The notes: generated by a model from the letters alone, not told the origin. Positions 1 through 8,558 are shown, numbered from the stretch's first letter. The stretch: 63,360 nt of DNA from Streptomyces sp. T39 (GCF_008042045.1 NZ_RDBP01000015.1:1-63360); one strand, 5' to 3'. Numbers and translations: made by a program.

Positions 1-186
1 GACCACGGGCTGCCCGACCTCGTCACCGTCGAGCGCCTGGTGGCCGTCCTCGACGGCTGCCGCTGGACGTTCCACCGGGCCATCGACCGGGCCGCGGACC
101 GCGACGCCCTGCGCAAGCAGCTCGCGGACGTCCCCGGCCTGGACACCTATCTGACGGCGGGCTCCCCGGCGGGCGCGCCACCCTGA
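1..186 (+). pseudogene. Partial inverted copy of cutC
   Basis: The plus strand from the window edge reads an internal piece of CutC (starting DHGLPDLVTVERL and running to TYLTAGSPAG) and then falls into GAPP and a TGA at 184-186. Bases 1-175 are the exact reverse complement of 465-639 inside the intact cutC gene on the other strand. The copy lacks both ends of the protein, so it cannot encode a working enzyme. It may continue left of the window. Either a real inverted duplication or a fold-back assembly artefact would give this picture. Confidence 0.85.
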
Positions 187-639
187 GGGCAGGGGCGCGG
201 GTGACCGGCCCGGAACCGGCGTCCGCCCGCCCGGCGGCTAGGCGTCGAGGGCCTCGCGCCACGCGCGGACGGCGGGGGCGGAGACGGGGGCCGTCCAGCC
301 GGAGGGGCGGGCGGCGCCGCCGATGTGGAAGGCCGTGAGGCCGGCCCGGCGCAGTTCGGGGACGTGCTCCAGGCGCAGGCCGCCGCCGACGAGCAGGGTC
401 GGCTCGTAGCCCGGCTCGCCGAGGCGGGCCGCCTCGGCGACGAGCGTGGGGAGTCCGTCGTCGACGCCCGCCGGGGAGCCCGCCGTCAGATAGGTGTCCA
501 GGCCGGGGACGTCCGCGAGCTGCTTGCGCAGGGCGTCGCGGTCCGCGGCCCGGTCGATGGCCCGGTGGAACGTCCAGCGGCAGCCGTCGAGGACGGCCAC
601 CAGGCGCTCGACGGTGACGAGGTCGGGCAGCCCGTGGTC
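1..639. repeat. 175-bp perfect inverted repeat around a 289-bp spacer
   Basis: Arms 1-175 and 465-639 are identical in inverted orientation with no mismatch; identity stops at 176/464. The right arm lies inside cutC. Perfect identity in fast-drifting third codon positions means that the duplication is either very recent or artificial. The left arm reaches the window edge, so its true length is unknown. Confidence 0.95.
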
Positions 640-936
640 GTCGAGGAAGCCGAGCACGAACTCGTCGGCCCCGGCGTCCCGCAGTGTCGACGCGGTGCGC
701 ACCAGCGCGTCGACGTCGTCGGGGCCGCCCGCCGCGAAGCCGTCGGTGAGGCGGAGCATCACACGCAGCGGGATGTCCACGGCGGCGCGGATGCTGCGGA
801 AGGTCTCGATCGGCGGGGTCAGGCCGTCGGCCGCCATGTCGGTGACCAGCTCCAGCCGGTCGGCTCCACCGGCCCGGGCGGCGACCGCGTCCTCCGCGTC
901 GAGGGCGATCACCTCAAGGAGTGCACGGTTGCTCAT
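238..936 (-). CDS. cutC: Copper homeostasis protein CutC
   Basis: A 232-residue TIM-barrel protein of the CutC family, which is linked to copper tolerance although its biochemical activity is unsettled. The family's opening is clear (LEVIALDAEDAVAARAGGAD), followed by the internal FVLGFLDDHG and the C-terminal HIGGAARPS phosphate-binding-like segment. Two in-frame ATGs exist, at 945 and 936. The GGAGG at about 950-955 is far too close to the first and well placed for the second, so 936 is chosen. It lies next to the copper ATPase gene on the opposite strand, with the two divergently arranged around about 250 bp of regulatory DNA. Full family length and confident assignment; the exact role in copper handling is inferred. 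Confidence 0.93.
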   Translation of the reverse strand: MSNRALLEVIALDAEDAVAARAGGADRLELVTDMAADGLTPPIETFRSIRAAVDIPLRVMLRLTDGFAAGGPDDVDALVRTASTLRDAGADEFVLGFLDDHGLPDLVTVERLVAVLDGCRWTFHRAIDRAADRDALRKQLADVPGLDTYLTAGSPAGVDDGLPTLVAEAARLGEPGYEPTLLVGGGLRLEHVPELRRAGLTAFHIGGAARPSGWTAPVSAPAVRAWREALDA

Positions 937-1097
937 GGGGCCCATTCCTCCAGGAAGTACTGCTGACGGTGCGGCGCGGCTCGGACGAGCCCGCCCAACA
1001 GGTCTAGTCCAATGTCCACCCTAATGCCCATCCGGCTCCCCGGCAGCAGCGCGCGACACCCTCACCCCCTCGGATTCCCCGTCACACCTTGCGCCAT

Positions 1098-1114
1098 ATA
1101 CAGGGAGGGGGTAT
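1098..1114 (+). promoter_or_regulatory. Degenerate CsoR-type operator
   Basis: ATACAGGGAGGGGGTAT has the same ATAC/GTAT ends and 17-bp length as the perfect site 31 bp downstream, but its left half is degenerate. It matches the known layout of copper-sensing CsoR operators (ATAC, G/C-rich core, GTAT). Spacing of about three helical turns puts both sites on the same DNA face. Inferred to help repress the copper ATPase gene. Confidence 0.6.
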
Positions 1115-1128
1115 ACAAGAGGGGCAAG

Positions 1129-1145
1129 ATACCCCCAGGGGGTAT
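1129..1145 (+). promoter_or_regulatory. Perfect CsoR-type operator
   Basis: ATACCCCCAGGGGGTAT is a perfect 8-1-8 palindrome ending 40 bp before the chosen start of the copper ATPase. It fits the CsoR consensus, in which Cu(I) binding releases the repressor. No csoR gene is present in the window, so the regulator would act in trans. Confidence 0.8.
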
Positions 1146-1185
1146 CTGCGCAGTAGGATACGAGACCGACGAAGGAGCACCGGAG

Positions 1186-3471
1186 ATGCCGACCGCAGCC
1201 GCTCACCCGGCCACCAGCGAAGCCCGCGAGACGGAACTCGCCATCGGCGGCATGACGTGCGCCTCCTGCGCGGCCCGCATCGAGAAGAAGCTCAACCGGA
1301 TGGACGGCGTCGAGGCCACCGTCAACTACGCCACCGAGAAGGCGAAGGTCTCCTTCGCCCCCGGCGTCGACGTGGCGGATCTCATCGCCACCGTCGAGAA
1401 GACCGGCTACACCGCCCACGAACCCGCGCCCGAGCGCCCCGCCCGCGAGGCGGACGCCGAGAACGCCGGCGGCGAGCCGGACGAGCTCGCGCCCCTGCGG
1501 CAGCGTCTGGTCACCGCCGTCGTGCTCTCCGTGCCCGTGATCGCGATGGCCATGGTCCCGGCGTTCCAGTTCGAGTACTGGCAGTGGCTGAGCCTCACAC
1601 TCGCCGCGCCGGTCGTCACCTACGCGGCCTGGCCGTTCCACCGCGCCGCCTTCACCAACGCCCGCCACGGCGCGGCCACCATGGACACCCTGATCTCCGT
1701 CGGCACCTCGGCGGCCTTCCTGTGGTCCCTGTGGGCGCTCTTCTTCGGCACCGCCGGGACCCCGGGCATGACCCACCCCTTCGAGTTCACCGTCGCCCGC
1801 AGCGACGGCGCCGGGAACATCTACCTGGAGGCCGCGGCCGGCGTCACCGCCTTCATCCTCGCGGGCCGGTACTTCGAGGCACGCTCCAAGCGCAAGGCGG
1901 GCGCCGCCCTGAGGGCACTCCTGGAACTGGGCGCGAAGGAGGTCACCGTCCTGCGCGGCGGCCGGCAGGAGACCGTCCCGACGTCGGAGCTGGCGGTCGG
2001 GATGCGCTTCCTGGTCCGCCCCGGCGAGAAGATCGCCACCGACGGCACGGTCGTCGAGGGGTCGTCCGCGATCGACGCGTCCATGCTGACCGGCGAGTCC
2101 GTGCCCGTGGAGGTCTCCGTGGGCGACGCCGTCACCGGCGCGACCCTGAACGCCGGCGGCCGCCTCGTCGTCGAGGCCACCCGCGTCGGCGCCGACACCC
2201 AGCTCGCCCGGATGGCCAGGCTCGTCGAGGACGCGCAGAACGGCAAGGCGGCGGCCCAGCGCCTCGCCGACCGGATCTCGGCCGTCTTCGTCCCCGTCGT
2301 CATCGGCCTCGCCCTCGCGACGCTCGGCTTCTGGCTGGGCAACGGCTCCGGTCTGACCGCCGCGTTCACCGCCGCCGTCGCCGTCCTGATCATCGCCTGC
2401 CCCTGCGCCCTCGGGCTGGCCACCCCGACCGCGCTCATGGTCGGCACCGGACGCGGCGCGCAGCTCGGCATCCTGATCAAGGGACCCGAGGTCCTGGAGA
2501 CCACCCGCTCCGTCGACACGATCGTGCTCGACAAGACCGGCACGGTCACCACGGGCCGGATGACGCTGCTCGCCGTCCACACCGCCGACGGCGTCACCGA
2601 GGACGAGGTCCTGCGCCTGGCCGGCGCGCTGGAGAACGCCTCGGAGCACCCCGTCGCCCGGGCCGTCGCCGCGGGCGCCGCCGAGCGCGTCGGCGCCCTG
2701 CCCGCCCCCGAGGACTTCGCCAACGCGCCCGGCCTGGGTGTGCAGGGCGTCGTCGAGGGCCACGCCGTCCTCGTCGGGCGCAAGAAGCTCCTGGGCACGG
2801 GCGGGCGATGGGGGAAGGGGATGGAGCTCACCCCGGAGCTCGCCGCCGCCGAGCAGGAGGCGGAACGGGCCGGGCGCACCGCGATCGCCGTCGCCTGGGA
2901 CGGCGAGGCCCGCGCGGTCCTGGAGGTCGCCGACGCCGTCAAGGAGACCAGCGCGGAGGCCGTCCGCAGGCTGCGCGCCCTCGGACTCACCCCGATCCTG
3001 CTCACGGGCGACAACCGGATCGTCGCCGAGGCCGTCGCCGCGGAGGTGGGCATCGACGAGGTGATCGCGGAGGTCATGCCCGAGGACAAGGTGGACGTCG
3101 TCCGCCGGCTCCAGGCCGAGGGCCGCAGCGTCGCCATGGTCGGCGACGGCGTCAACGACGCCGCCGCGCTCGCCGCCGCCGATCTCGGCCTGGCGATGGG
3201 GACCGGCACCGACGCCGCGATCGAGGCCGGCGACCTGACCCTCGTACGCGGGGACCTGAACGCCGCGGCCGACGCGATCCGGCTCTCCCGCCGCACCCTC
3301 GGAACGATCCGGTCCAACCTCTTCTGGGCCTTCGCCTACAACGTGGCCGCGCTGCCGCTCGCCGCGGCGGGCCTGCTGAACCCGATGATCGCGGGGGCGG
3401 CGATGGCCTTCTCCTCGGTGTTCGTCGTCGGGAACTCGCTGCGACTGCGCGGCTTCAAGCCCACCGCCTGA
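1186..3471 (+). CDS. copA: Copper-exporting P1B-type ATPase
   Basis: A 761-residue heavy-metal pump that exports Cu(I) across the plasma membrane. Order of parts: one N-terminal HMA metal-binding domain with GMTCASC (cysteines 25 and 28), a cluster of membrane helices, the TGES actuator loop, the CPC metal-site motif in IIACPCALG at about residue 405, the phosphorylation motif DKTGT at about 449, the SEHP histidine-proline of the nucleotide domain, and the [10 protein letters not shown] hinge at about 653. The reading frame stays open for 58 codons upstream, but those codons contain the operators. The GAAGGAG at 1171-1177 followed by ATG 1186 fixes the start. Expected to be copper-induced through CsoR. 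Motifs are complete, so it should be functional. Confidence 0.97.
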   Translation: MPTAAAHPATSEARETELAIGGMTCASCAARIEKKLNRMDGVEATVNYATEKAKVSFAPGVDVADLIATVEKTGYTAHEPAPERPAREADAENAGGEPDELAPLRQRLVTAVVLSVPVIAMAMVPAFQFEYWQWLSLTLAAPVVTYAAWPFHRAAFTNARHGAATMDTLISVGTSAAFLWSLWALFFGTAGTPGMTHPFEFTVARSDGAGNIYLEAAAGVTAFILAGRYFEARSKRKAGAALRALLELGAKEVTVLRGGRQETVPTSELAVGMRFLVRPGEKIATDGTVVEGSSAIDASMLTGESVPVEVSVGDAVTGATLNAGGRLVVEATRVGADTQLARMARLVEDAQNGKAAAQRLADRISAVFVPVVIGLALATLGFWLGNGSGLTAAFTAAVAVLIIACPCALGLATPTALMVGTGRGAQLGILIKGPEVLETTRSVDTIVLDKTGTVTTGRMTLLAVHTADGVTEDEVLRLAGALENASEHPVARAVAAGAAERVGALPAPEDFANAPGLGVQGVVEGHAVLVGRKKLLGTGGRWGKGMELTPELAAAEQEAERAGRTAIAVAWDGEARAVLEVADAVKETSAEAVRRLRALGLTPILLTGDNRIVAEAVAAEVGIDEVIAEVMPEDKVDVVRRLQAEGRSVAMVGDGVNDAAALAAADLGLAMGTGTDAAIEAGDLTLVRGDLNAAADAIRLSRRTLGTIRSNLFWAFAYNVAALPLAAAGLLNPMIAGAAMAFSSVFVVGNSLRLRGFKPTA

Positions 3472-3487
3472 CCTGCCCTTCCCCACC

Positions 3488-3517
3488 CGGGCCCCGGCCG
3501 CCTCCGGCCGGGGCCCG
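3488..3517 (+). terminator. Intrinsic terminator-like hairpin after copA
   Basis: Perfect 13-bp stem (CGGGCCCCGGCCG with its complement) around a CCTC loop, 16 bp after the copA stop. It has no U-run, as is common for streptomycete terminators. Confidence 0.75.
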
Positions 3518-3610
3518 GCGCGTACGAGGGGTGCCTCTTCGGGGGCGCCCTTTCAGCCAGCGGGCCGCGGCCACCACGCGGCGTCACGCCGGACACCCGG
3601 CGGCGGCACA

Positions 3611-4288
3611 ATGTTGCGCATGGCCGCACTCCCCCCGCACCCCGCCCACGACAGCCTCCGCAGCCGCTGGCGCGCCACCCTCGTCGCCGCGCTCGGCTCG
3701 GACGACCCCGGGGTCGAGCCGGACCGCTACGCCGACTCGCTCCTGGCCCGCTGGGCGGAGCCGCAGCGGCGGTACCACACCACCGATCACCTGGCCGCCG
3801 TCCTCGACCGGATCGACGAGCTGGAAGGGCACGCGGGCGACGTCGCGGCGGTCCGGCTCGCGGCCTGGTTCCACGACGCCGTCTACCTTCCGGACCGCTC
3901 CGAGAACGAGGAGCGCTCCGCCCACCTCGCGGAGCGCGCCCTCACCGAGCTGGGCGTCGACGAACGGCGCACCGCCGAGGTCGCCCGGCTGGTACGCCTC
4001 ACCGTCACCCACGACCCCGCCCCCGGCGACGCCGACGGCGAGGTGCTCTGCGACGCCGACCTCGCGATCCTGGCCGCCTCCCCGCAGGCGTACGCGGCCT
4101 ACGCGGCGGCCGTGCGCGAGGAGTACGCGTTCGTGCCCGAGGAGGCGTTCCGCGACGGGCGGGCGGCGGTGCTGCGCCAGCTGCTGGCGCTGCCCGCGCT
4201 GTTCCGCACCCCGTACGGGCGGGAGCACTGGGAGAAGCCCGCACGGCACAACCTCACGGTGGAGCTGGAGCTGCTGGCCGCGTCGTAG
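3611..4288 (+). CDS. HD-domain predicted metal-dependent phosphohydrolase
   Basis: A 225-residue soluble protein related to the COG4339 HD family. It shows RRYHTTDHLAAVLDRIDEL near residue 55, the metal-binding His-Asp doublet in AAWFHDAVY, the following SENEERSAHLAE helix, and a third ligand region around LCDADLAILA. These are the ligand positions expected for a divalent-metal phosphohydrolase; the substrate is unknown. ATG 3611 and ATG 3620 (MAALPPHP) are both possible, and neither has a strong ribosome-binding site. It stands alone between the copA terminator and the efflux gene 90 bp downstream. Confidence 0.85.
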   Translation: MLRMAALPPHPAHDSLRSRWRATLVAALGSDDPGVEPDRYADSLLARWAEPQRRYHTTDHLAAVLDRIDELEGHAGDVAAVRLAAWFHDAVYLPDRSENEERSAHLAERALTELGVDERRTAEVARLVRLTVTHDPAPGDADGEVLCDADLAILAASPQAYAAYAAAVREEYAFVPEEAFRDGRAAVLRQLLALPALFRTPYGREHWEKPARHNLTVELELLAAS

Positions 4289-4378
4289 GCGGCCGGCGCA
4301 CCGGAGGGGCGGACGCCCTCGCCGGAGGGCCGGGCACCGGGTGGGCGGCCGCATCGTGAGACGGCCGGACCGCGGGGA

Positions 4379-5662
4379 ATGACAGGAACGACGACGTCGT
4401 TGGCACCTGTCATGCCCGAACCTTCCGCACGCCCCGCCGGCACCCGCATGCCGCTCGCCGTCTACATACTCGGCCTGTCCGTCTTCGCGCTCGGCACCAG
4501 CGAGTTCATGCTCTCCGGGCTGCTGCCGCCGATCGCCGAGGACATGGACGTGTCGATCCCCAGCGCCGGGCTGCTGATCTCCGCGTTCGCCATCGGCATG
4601 GTGATCGGCGCGCCGCTGCTCGCGGTGGCGACGCTGCGGCTGCCCCGCAAGACCACCCTGGTCGCGCTGATCTCGGTGTTCGGCATCGGGCAGGTCGCGG
4701 GTGCGCTGGCTCCGACGTACGAGATCCTCTTCGCCTCGCGCGTGATCAGCGCGCTGGCGTGCGCGGGCTTCTGGGCCGTGGGAGCGGCCGTCGCCATCGC
4801 CATGGTGCCGATGACCTCACGGGCCCGGGCGATGGCCGTGATGATCGGCGGGCTGTCGATCGCCAACGTCCTGGGCGTCCCGGCGGGCGCGTTCCTCGGC
4901 GAGCACCTGGGCTGGCGCTCCGCGTTCTGGGCGGTGGGCGCGGCATCCGCGATCGCCCTCGTCGGCGTGGTGACGCTGATCCCCCGGATCCCGCTGCCCG
5001 AGCGGCGCCCGCGCCTGAAGGGCGAGCTGTCGATCTACCGCGACCGGCAGGTGTGGCTGTCGATCGCCGTGACCGCGCTGGCGGCGGGTGGGGTGTTCTG
5101 CGCCTTCTCCTACCTCGCGCCGCTGCTCACGGACGTCGCCGGGCTGCCGGACGGCTGGGTGCCGACGGTGCTGGCGCTGTTCGGCCTCGGCGCGCTGGTC
5201 GGCACGACGGTCGGCGGGCGGGTCGCCGACGCCCATCTCTTCGGGGTGCTGCTCTCCGGCACCGCCGCGTCGACCGTGCTGCTGGCCGCGCTCGCGCTCT
5301 TCGCCTCCAGCCCCGCCGCCGTGATCGCGCTGTCGTTCCTGCTCGGGCTCTCCGCGTTCTACACGGCGCCCGCGCTCAACGCGCGCATGTTCAACGTGGC
5401 GGGTGCGGCGCCCACGCTGGCGGGCGCGACGACGACGGCCGCGTTCAACCTGGGCAACACGGGAGGTCCCTGGCTGGGCGGCACGGTGATCGACGCGGGC
5501 CTCGGCTTCGCCTCCACGGCCTGGGCGGGTGCGGCGATGACGCTGGTGGCCATCGCCCTGGTCGCCGTCTCCCTGCGTCTGCACAGCCGTTCCCGGGTGG
5601 TCATGGGGGCGATGGGAGCACCCGCGCGGCCCGCCGCCGCGCACCGCACCGAGCACGTCTGA
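4379..5662 (+). CDS. MFS efflux transporter, Cmx/CmrA chloramphenicol-exporter type
   Basis: A 427-residue 12-helix proton antiporter. The first helix VYILGLSVFALGTSEFMLSG and its continuation into LLPPIAEDMDVS are characteristic of the DHA1 Cmx/CmlR group that exports chloramphenicol and related drugs. SRVISALACAGFWAVGAA carries the antiporter helix-5 region, and the C-terminal half has GNTGGPWLGGTVID. ATG 4379 lies seven bases after GCGGGGA; ATG 4412 or 4449 would also keep helix 1. It is transcribed alone and ends at a strong hairpin. The drug specificity is inferred from family only. Confidence 0.88.
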   Translation: MTGTTTSLAPVMPEPSARPAGTRMPLAVYILGLSVFALGTSEFMLSGLLPPIAEDMDVSIPSAGLLISAFAIGMVIGAPLLAVATLRLPRKTTLVALISVFGIGQVAGALAPTYEILFASRVISALACAGFWAVGAAVAIAMVPMTSRARAMAVMIGGLSIANVLGVPAGAFLGEHLGWRSAFWAVGAASAIALVGVVTLIPRIPLPERRPRLKGELSIYRDRQVWLSIAVTALAAGGVFCAFSYLAPLLTDVAGLPDGWVPTVLALFGLGALVGTTVGGRVADAHLFGVLLSGTAASTVLLAALALFASSPAAVIALSFLLGLSAFYTAPALNARMFNVAGAAPTLAGATTTAAFNLGNTGGPWLGGTVIDAGLGFASTAWAGAAMTLVAIALVAVSLRLHSRSRVVMGAMGAPARPAAAHRTEHV

Positions 5663-5669
5663 CGCCCCC

Positions 5670-5727
5670 GGCGTCGCGGCGGGGCACGGCCGGCGCGTCC
5701 GGGCCGGCCGTGCCCCGCTACGACGCC
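5670..5727. terminator. Bidirectional terminator hairpin
   Basis: A 15-bp perfect stem (GCGGGGCACGGCCGG, 5679-5693, with 5704-5718) extended by an outer 7-bp stem GGCGTCG/CGACGCC across a 2-nt internal loop. It separates the convergent efflux and DUF4031 genes and overlaps the last codons of the latter. Confidence 0.8.
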
Positions 5728-5987
5728 GGGCGGTGCTTCGGGCGGCGCAGGCCGGCGAGGGTGATGCGGCGGACCAGTTCCTTGGAGCCGATCTCGACCG
5801 CGCCCGCCGCCACGGCGTCCGCGTAGCGGTGGGAGGGCACGTCGTAGTGGTCGCGCTCGAACGCGCGGCGCGGACAGCCGATCGCGTCGGCGAAGGCGTG
5901 CAGTTCCTCGAAGGAGACGTCGCTGACCATGTGCGACCACATACGGCCGTGGCCCGGCCAGTTCGGCGGGTCGATGTAGACCGTCAC
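5718..5987 (-). CDS. DUF4031 domain protein
   Basis: A small 89-residue protein opening with VTVYIDPPNWPGHGRMWSH, the signature of DUF4031, with further conserved FADAIGCPRRAFERDHYDVP. The function is unknown. The GTG start at 5987 overlaps the stop of the upstream gene as GTGA, so the two are translationally coupled; the frame stays open further upstream, but that stretch is out-of-frame sequence of the neighbour. The C-terminal IGSKELVRRITLAGLRRP is rich in basic residues. The hairpin at 5670-5727 ends the transcript. Confidence 0.85.
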   Translation of the reverse strand: MTVYIDPPNWPGHGRMWSHMVSDVSFEELHAFADAIGCPRRAFERDHYDVPSHRYADAVAAGAVEIGSKELVRRITLAGLRRPKHRPAS

Positions 5988-6349
5988 CGCAGACCGCCCA
6001 CCGGGGCGACGACGGCCCCCGCCTTCGTGCACACCCAGCGCGGATCGGTGCCCAGTTCGGGTTCGACCTCCAGCGCGTGCGGGTCGCCCGCGTCGCAGAC
6101 CGGGCACAGCGGCCAGCGGCCGTACCGTTCCAGCAGCGCGTCCTGCACGTCCTGGGCCACCAGCCCCGTCACGTAGGCGACGCCGTCCGGCCACTGCTCG
6201 ACCCACCAGCGGCGGTGCGTGACGGCGTCCTCCACGAGGGAGACGACATCCGCGTCCGCCACGTCGCGTGCGGCGAGGTCGGCGAGGACCATGGCCCGGG
6301 CGGCGTGCAGGGCCTGCTCCAGCGGGTTCGTCTCGTCCATGCGCCCCAT
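5984..6349 (-). CDS. Hypothetical protein coupled to DUF4031
   Basis: A 121-residue protein of unknown function. The N-terminal two thirds are predicted helical (ALHAARAMVLADLAARDVAD), with a Trp-rich centre (HRRWWVEQWPDGVAYV). The C-terminal part has CPVC and a later Cys in DPRWVC, which could bind a metal or report redox state. It starts at ATG 6349 (MGRMDETN) and ends with GTGA shared with the DUF4031 gene, so both should be made together. It diverges from the MurR/RpiR regulator gene. Confidence 0.8.
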   Translation of the reverse strand: MGRMDETNPLEQALHAARAMVLADLAARDVADADVVSLVEDAVTHRRWWVEQWPDGVAYVTGLVAQDVQDALLERYGRWPLCPVCDAGDPHALEVEPELGTDPRWVCTKAGAVVAPVGGLR

Positions 6350-6389
6350 TGTCCCGCGGCGCCCGGGGGTCTTGACGGCGGGCGAATCC

Positions 6390-6435
6390 TGAAAATACCT
6401 TTCACAGGTGACCTATCCAGTGAAGGAAATTTTCA
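6390..6435 (+). promoter_or_regulatory. Large inverted repeat overlapping the murR-type start codon
   Basis: TGAAAATACCTTTCAC (6390-6405) and GTGAAGGAAATTTTCA (6420-6435) are inverted repeats matching at 13 of 16 positions, with a 14-bp spacer. The AT-rich arms stand out from the local DNA. The GTG start at 6408 lies between the arms. This is a likely autoregulatory operator of the MurR/RpiR protein, and its position would block initiation directly. Confidence 0.75.
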
Positions 6436-7325
6436 ACGGTGAGGCACCGCCCGCACCCGCCGCTCTCGCGGCGAAGGTGCGTACGCTCTCCCCGTCCATG
6501 ACCCGCTCCATGCAGCGGGTCGCCGAAGCCGTCGCCGACGACCCGGCCGGCTGCGCGGCCCTCACGGTCACCGGACTCGCGGAGCTCACGGGCACCAGCG
6601 AGGCGACCGTGGTCCGCACCGCCCGCCTCCTCGGCTACCCCGGCTACCGCGATCTGCGCCTGGCCCTCGCCGGCCTCGCCGCCCACCAGCAGTCCGGCCG
6701 GGCGCCGGCCCTCACCACCGACATCGCCGTCGACGACCCGATAGGCGACGTCGTCGCCAAGCTCGCCTACGACGAGCAGCAGACGCTCGCCGACACCGCA
6801 GCCGGCCTGGACACCGTGCAGCTCGGCGCGGCGGTCGCCGCCGCGTCCACGGCCCGCCGCATCGACATCTACGGCGTCGGCGCCTCCTCGCTCGTCGGCA
6901 TGGACCTGGCCCAGAAGCTGCTGCGGATCGGCCTCATCGCCCACGCCCACACCGATCCGCACCTCGCCGTGACCAACGCGGTGCAGCTGCGCTCGGGCGA
7001 CGTCGCCATCGCCATCACCCACTCCGGGTCGACCGGTGACGTCATCGAGCCGCTGCGGGCGGCCTTCGACCGCGGGGCGACGACCGTCGCGATCACCGGC
7101 CGGCCCGACGGCCCCGTGACGCAGTACGCCGACCATGTGCTGACCACGTCCACGGCCCGCGAGAGCGAGCTGCGCCCGGCCGCCATGTCCTCCCGCACCA
7201 GCCAGCTGCTCGTCGTCGACTGCCTGTTCATCGGTGTCGCCCAGCGCACGTACGAGACGGCTGCCCCCGCCCTCGCCGCGTCGTACGAGGCACTCGCGCA
7301 CCGCCACAGCCCGCGCGGCCGCTGA
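6408..7325 (+). CDS. MurR/RpiR-family transcriptional regulator with SIS domain
   Basis: A 305-residue repressor with an N-terminal HTH_6 domain (about residues 20-95, including LAELTGTSEATVVRTARLLG) and a C-terminal SIS sugar-isomerase domain (about 130-270, with DIYGVGASS and ITHSGSTGDV, the phosphosugar-binding loop). Such regulators usually sense MurNAc-6-phosphate or related phosphosugars. It is followed after about 60 bp by murQ, the expected target. The starts GTG 6408 or GTG 6420 both fall in the inverted repeat, and neither has a clear ribosome-binding site, so translation may be leaderless. Confidence 0.92.
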   Translation: MTYPVKEIFNGEAPPAPAALAAKVRTLSPSMTRSMQRVAEAVADDPAGCAALTVTGLAELTGTSEATVVRTARLLGYPGYRDLRLALAGLAAHQQSGRAPALTTDIAVDDPIGDVVAKLAYDEQQTLADTAAGLDTVQLGAAVAAASTARRIDIYGVGASSLVGMDLAQKLLRIGLIAHAHTDPHLAVTNAVQLRSGDVAIAITHSGSTGDVIEPLRAAFDRGATTVAITGRPDGPVTQYADHVLTTSTARESELRPAAMSSRTSQLLVVDCLFIGVAQRTYETAAPALAASYEALAHRHSPRGR

Positions 7326-7384
7326 CACCTCCTGCCCGCACCGCACCCCCTCGCCGTATGCCCGAGAAAGCAGAGCCGCCCTCC

Positions 7385-8344
7385 ATGACCTCCACCTACG
7401 GTGAACTCCGCGCCCAGCTCGCCTCCCTGACGACCGAGGCGTTCCGCCCCGAGCTGGCCGACATCGACCGCCTGCCCACCCTGGAGATCGCGCGGATCAT
7501 GAACGGCGAGGACACCTCCGTCCCCGCCGCCGTGGCCGCCCAGCTGCCCGTCATCGCCGCCGCGATCGACGCCACCGCCGAGCGCATGGCCCGGGGCGGC
7601 CGGCTGATCTACGCGGGCGCCGGCACGGCGGGCCGGCTGGGGGTGCTCGACGCGAGCGAGTGCCCGCCGACGTTCAACACCGACCCCTCGGAGGTCGTGG
7701 GTCTGATCGCGGGCGGCCCGACGGCGATGGTCACGGCGGTCGAGGGCGCGGAGGACAGCAAGGAGTTCGCCGCGGCCGATCTGGACGCGCTGAAGACCGG
7801 CCCGGACGACACGGTGATCGGCATCTCGGCGTCGGGCCGCACCCCCTACGCGATCGGCGCGGTGGAGCACGCGCGATCGCTGGGAGCGCTCACCATCGGC
7901 CTGTCCTCCAACGCGGGCAGTGCGCTGGGGGCGGCCGCGGACCACGGCATCGAAGTGGTGACGGGGCCCGAACTGCTCACCGGGTCGACCCGGTTGAAGG
8001 CGGGGACGGCGCAGAAGCTGGTCCTCAACATGATCTCGACGATCACGATGATCCGTCTGGGCAAGACGTACGGGAACCTGATGGTGGACGTCCGCGCCTC
8101 CAACGACAAGCTGCACGCCCGCTCCCGGCGGATCGTCGCCCTGGCGACGGACGCCTCCGACGCGGAGATCGAGGCGGCCCTCGCGGCGACGGGCGGGGAG
8201 GTGAAGCACGCGATCCTGGTCATCCTGGGCGGGGTGGACGCCGCCCGCGCGGCGTCCCTCCTCACGGCGACCCACGGCCACCTCCGCGCGGCCCTCACCC
8301 GGTGCCTCCCGCCCTCGACCCCACCAGCCCCTTCCGGCACCTGA
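7385..8344 (+). CDS. murQ: N-acetylmuramic acid 6-phosphate etherase MurQ
   Basis: A 319-residue enzyme that cleaves the lactyl ether of MurNAc-6-phosphate to GlcNAc-6-phosphate and D-lactate in peptidoglycan recycling. Family hallmarks: the LTTEAFRPELADIDRLPTLE opening, the first phosphosugar loop IYAGAGTAGRLGVLDASECP, GLIAGGPTAM, the catalytic-glutamate region AVEGAED, GISASGRTPY, and the highly conserved LTGSTRLKAGTAQK and NLMVDVRASNDKL. ATG 7385 (MTSTYGEL) fits other MurQ N-termini better than 7358. It lies just after its probable regulator and should be co-transcribed or co-induced with it. Confidence 0.96.
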   Translation: MTSTYGELRAQLASLTTEAFRPELADIDRLPTLEIARIMNGEDTSVPAAVAAQLPVIAAAIDATAERMARGGRLIYAGAGTAGRLGVLDASECPPTFNTDPSEVVGLIAGGPTAMVTAVEGAEDSKEFAAADLDALKTGPDDTVIGISASGRTPYAIGAVEHARSLGALTIGLSSNAGSALGAAADHGIEVVTGPELLTGSTRLKAGTAQKLVLNMISTITMIRLGKTYGNLMVDVRASNDKLHARSRRIVALATDASDAEIEAALAATGGEVKHAILVILGGVDAARAASLLTATHGHLRAALTRCLPPSTPPAPSGT

Positions 8345-8470
8345 GCCCCGGGCAGCTCAACCCCGCCGGCGACTGAGCCCCGGGCAACTCAGACCCTTCC
8401 GGCACCTGAGCCCCGGGCAGCTCAGCCCCGCCGGCACCTGAGCCCCGGGCAACTCAGCCCCGCCGGCGAT
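8342..8470. repeat. Four tandem 32-33 bp intergenic repeats
   Basis: Copies start at 8342, 8374, 8407 and 8439, each opening TGAGCCCCGGGCARCTCA and closing near CCCGCCGGCG. The first TGA is the murQ stop codon. The last copy runs into the CCCCGCCGGCGATTG element that is scattered between Streptomyces genes. Confidence 0.9.
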
Positions 8471-8506
8471 TGCGGCGCGGGGTGCGGGGCAGCGCCCCGC
8501 CGCACC
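8458..8506. terminator. Compound hairpins between convergent genes
   Basis: CCCCGC (8458-8463) can pair with GCGGGG (8477-8482), and immediately after it GCGGGGC-AGC-GCCCCGC (8484-8500) forms a second stem. They sit between murQ and the converging ABC ATPase gene, so termination in both directions is likely. Confidence 0.6.
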
Positions 8507-8558
8507 CGGCCGCGCCCACGGACCCGGCCGCACGCCGGCGGACGCGGCCGCCGCCCCC

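Noticed and set aside
1021..3486. An 821-codon minus-strand frame across the copper ATPase
   Set aside because: It is the mirror of a clearly conserved P-type ATPase frame; its translation is Gly/Asp/Arg-rich with no domain. High GC leaves antisense frames open.
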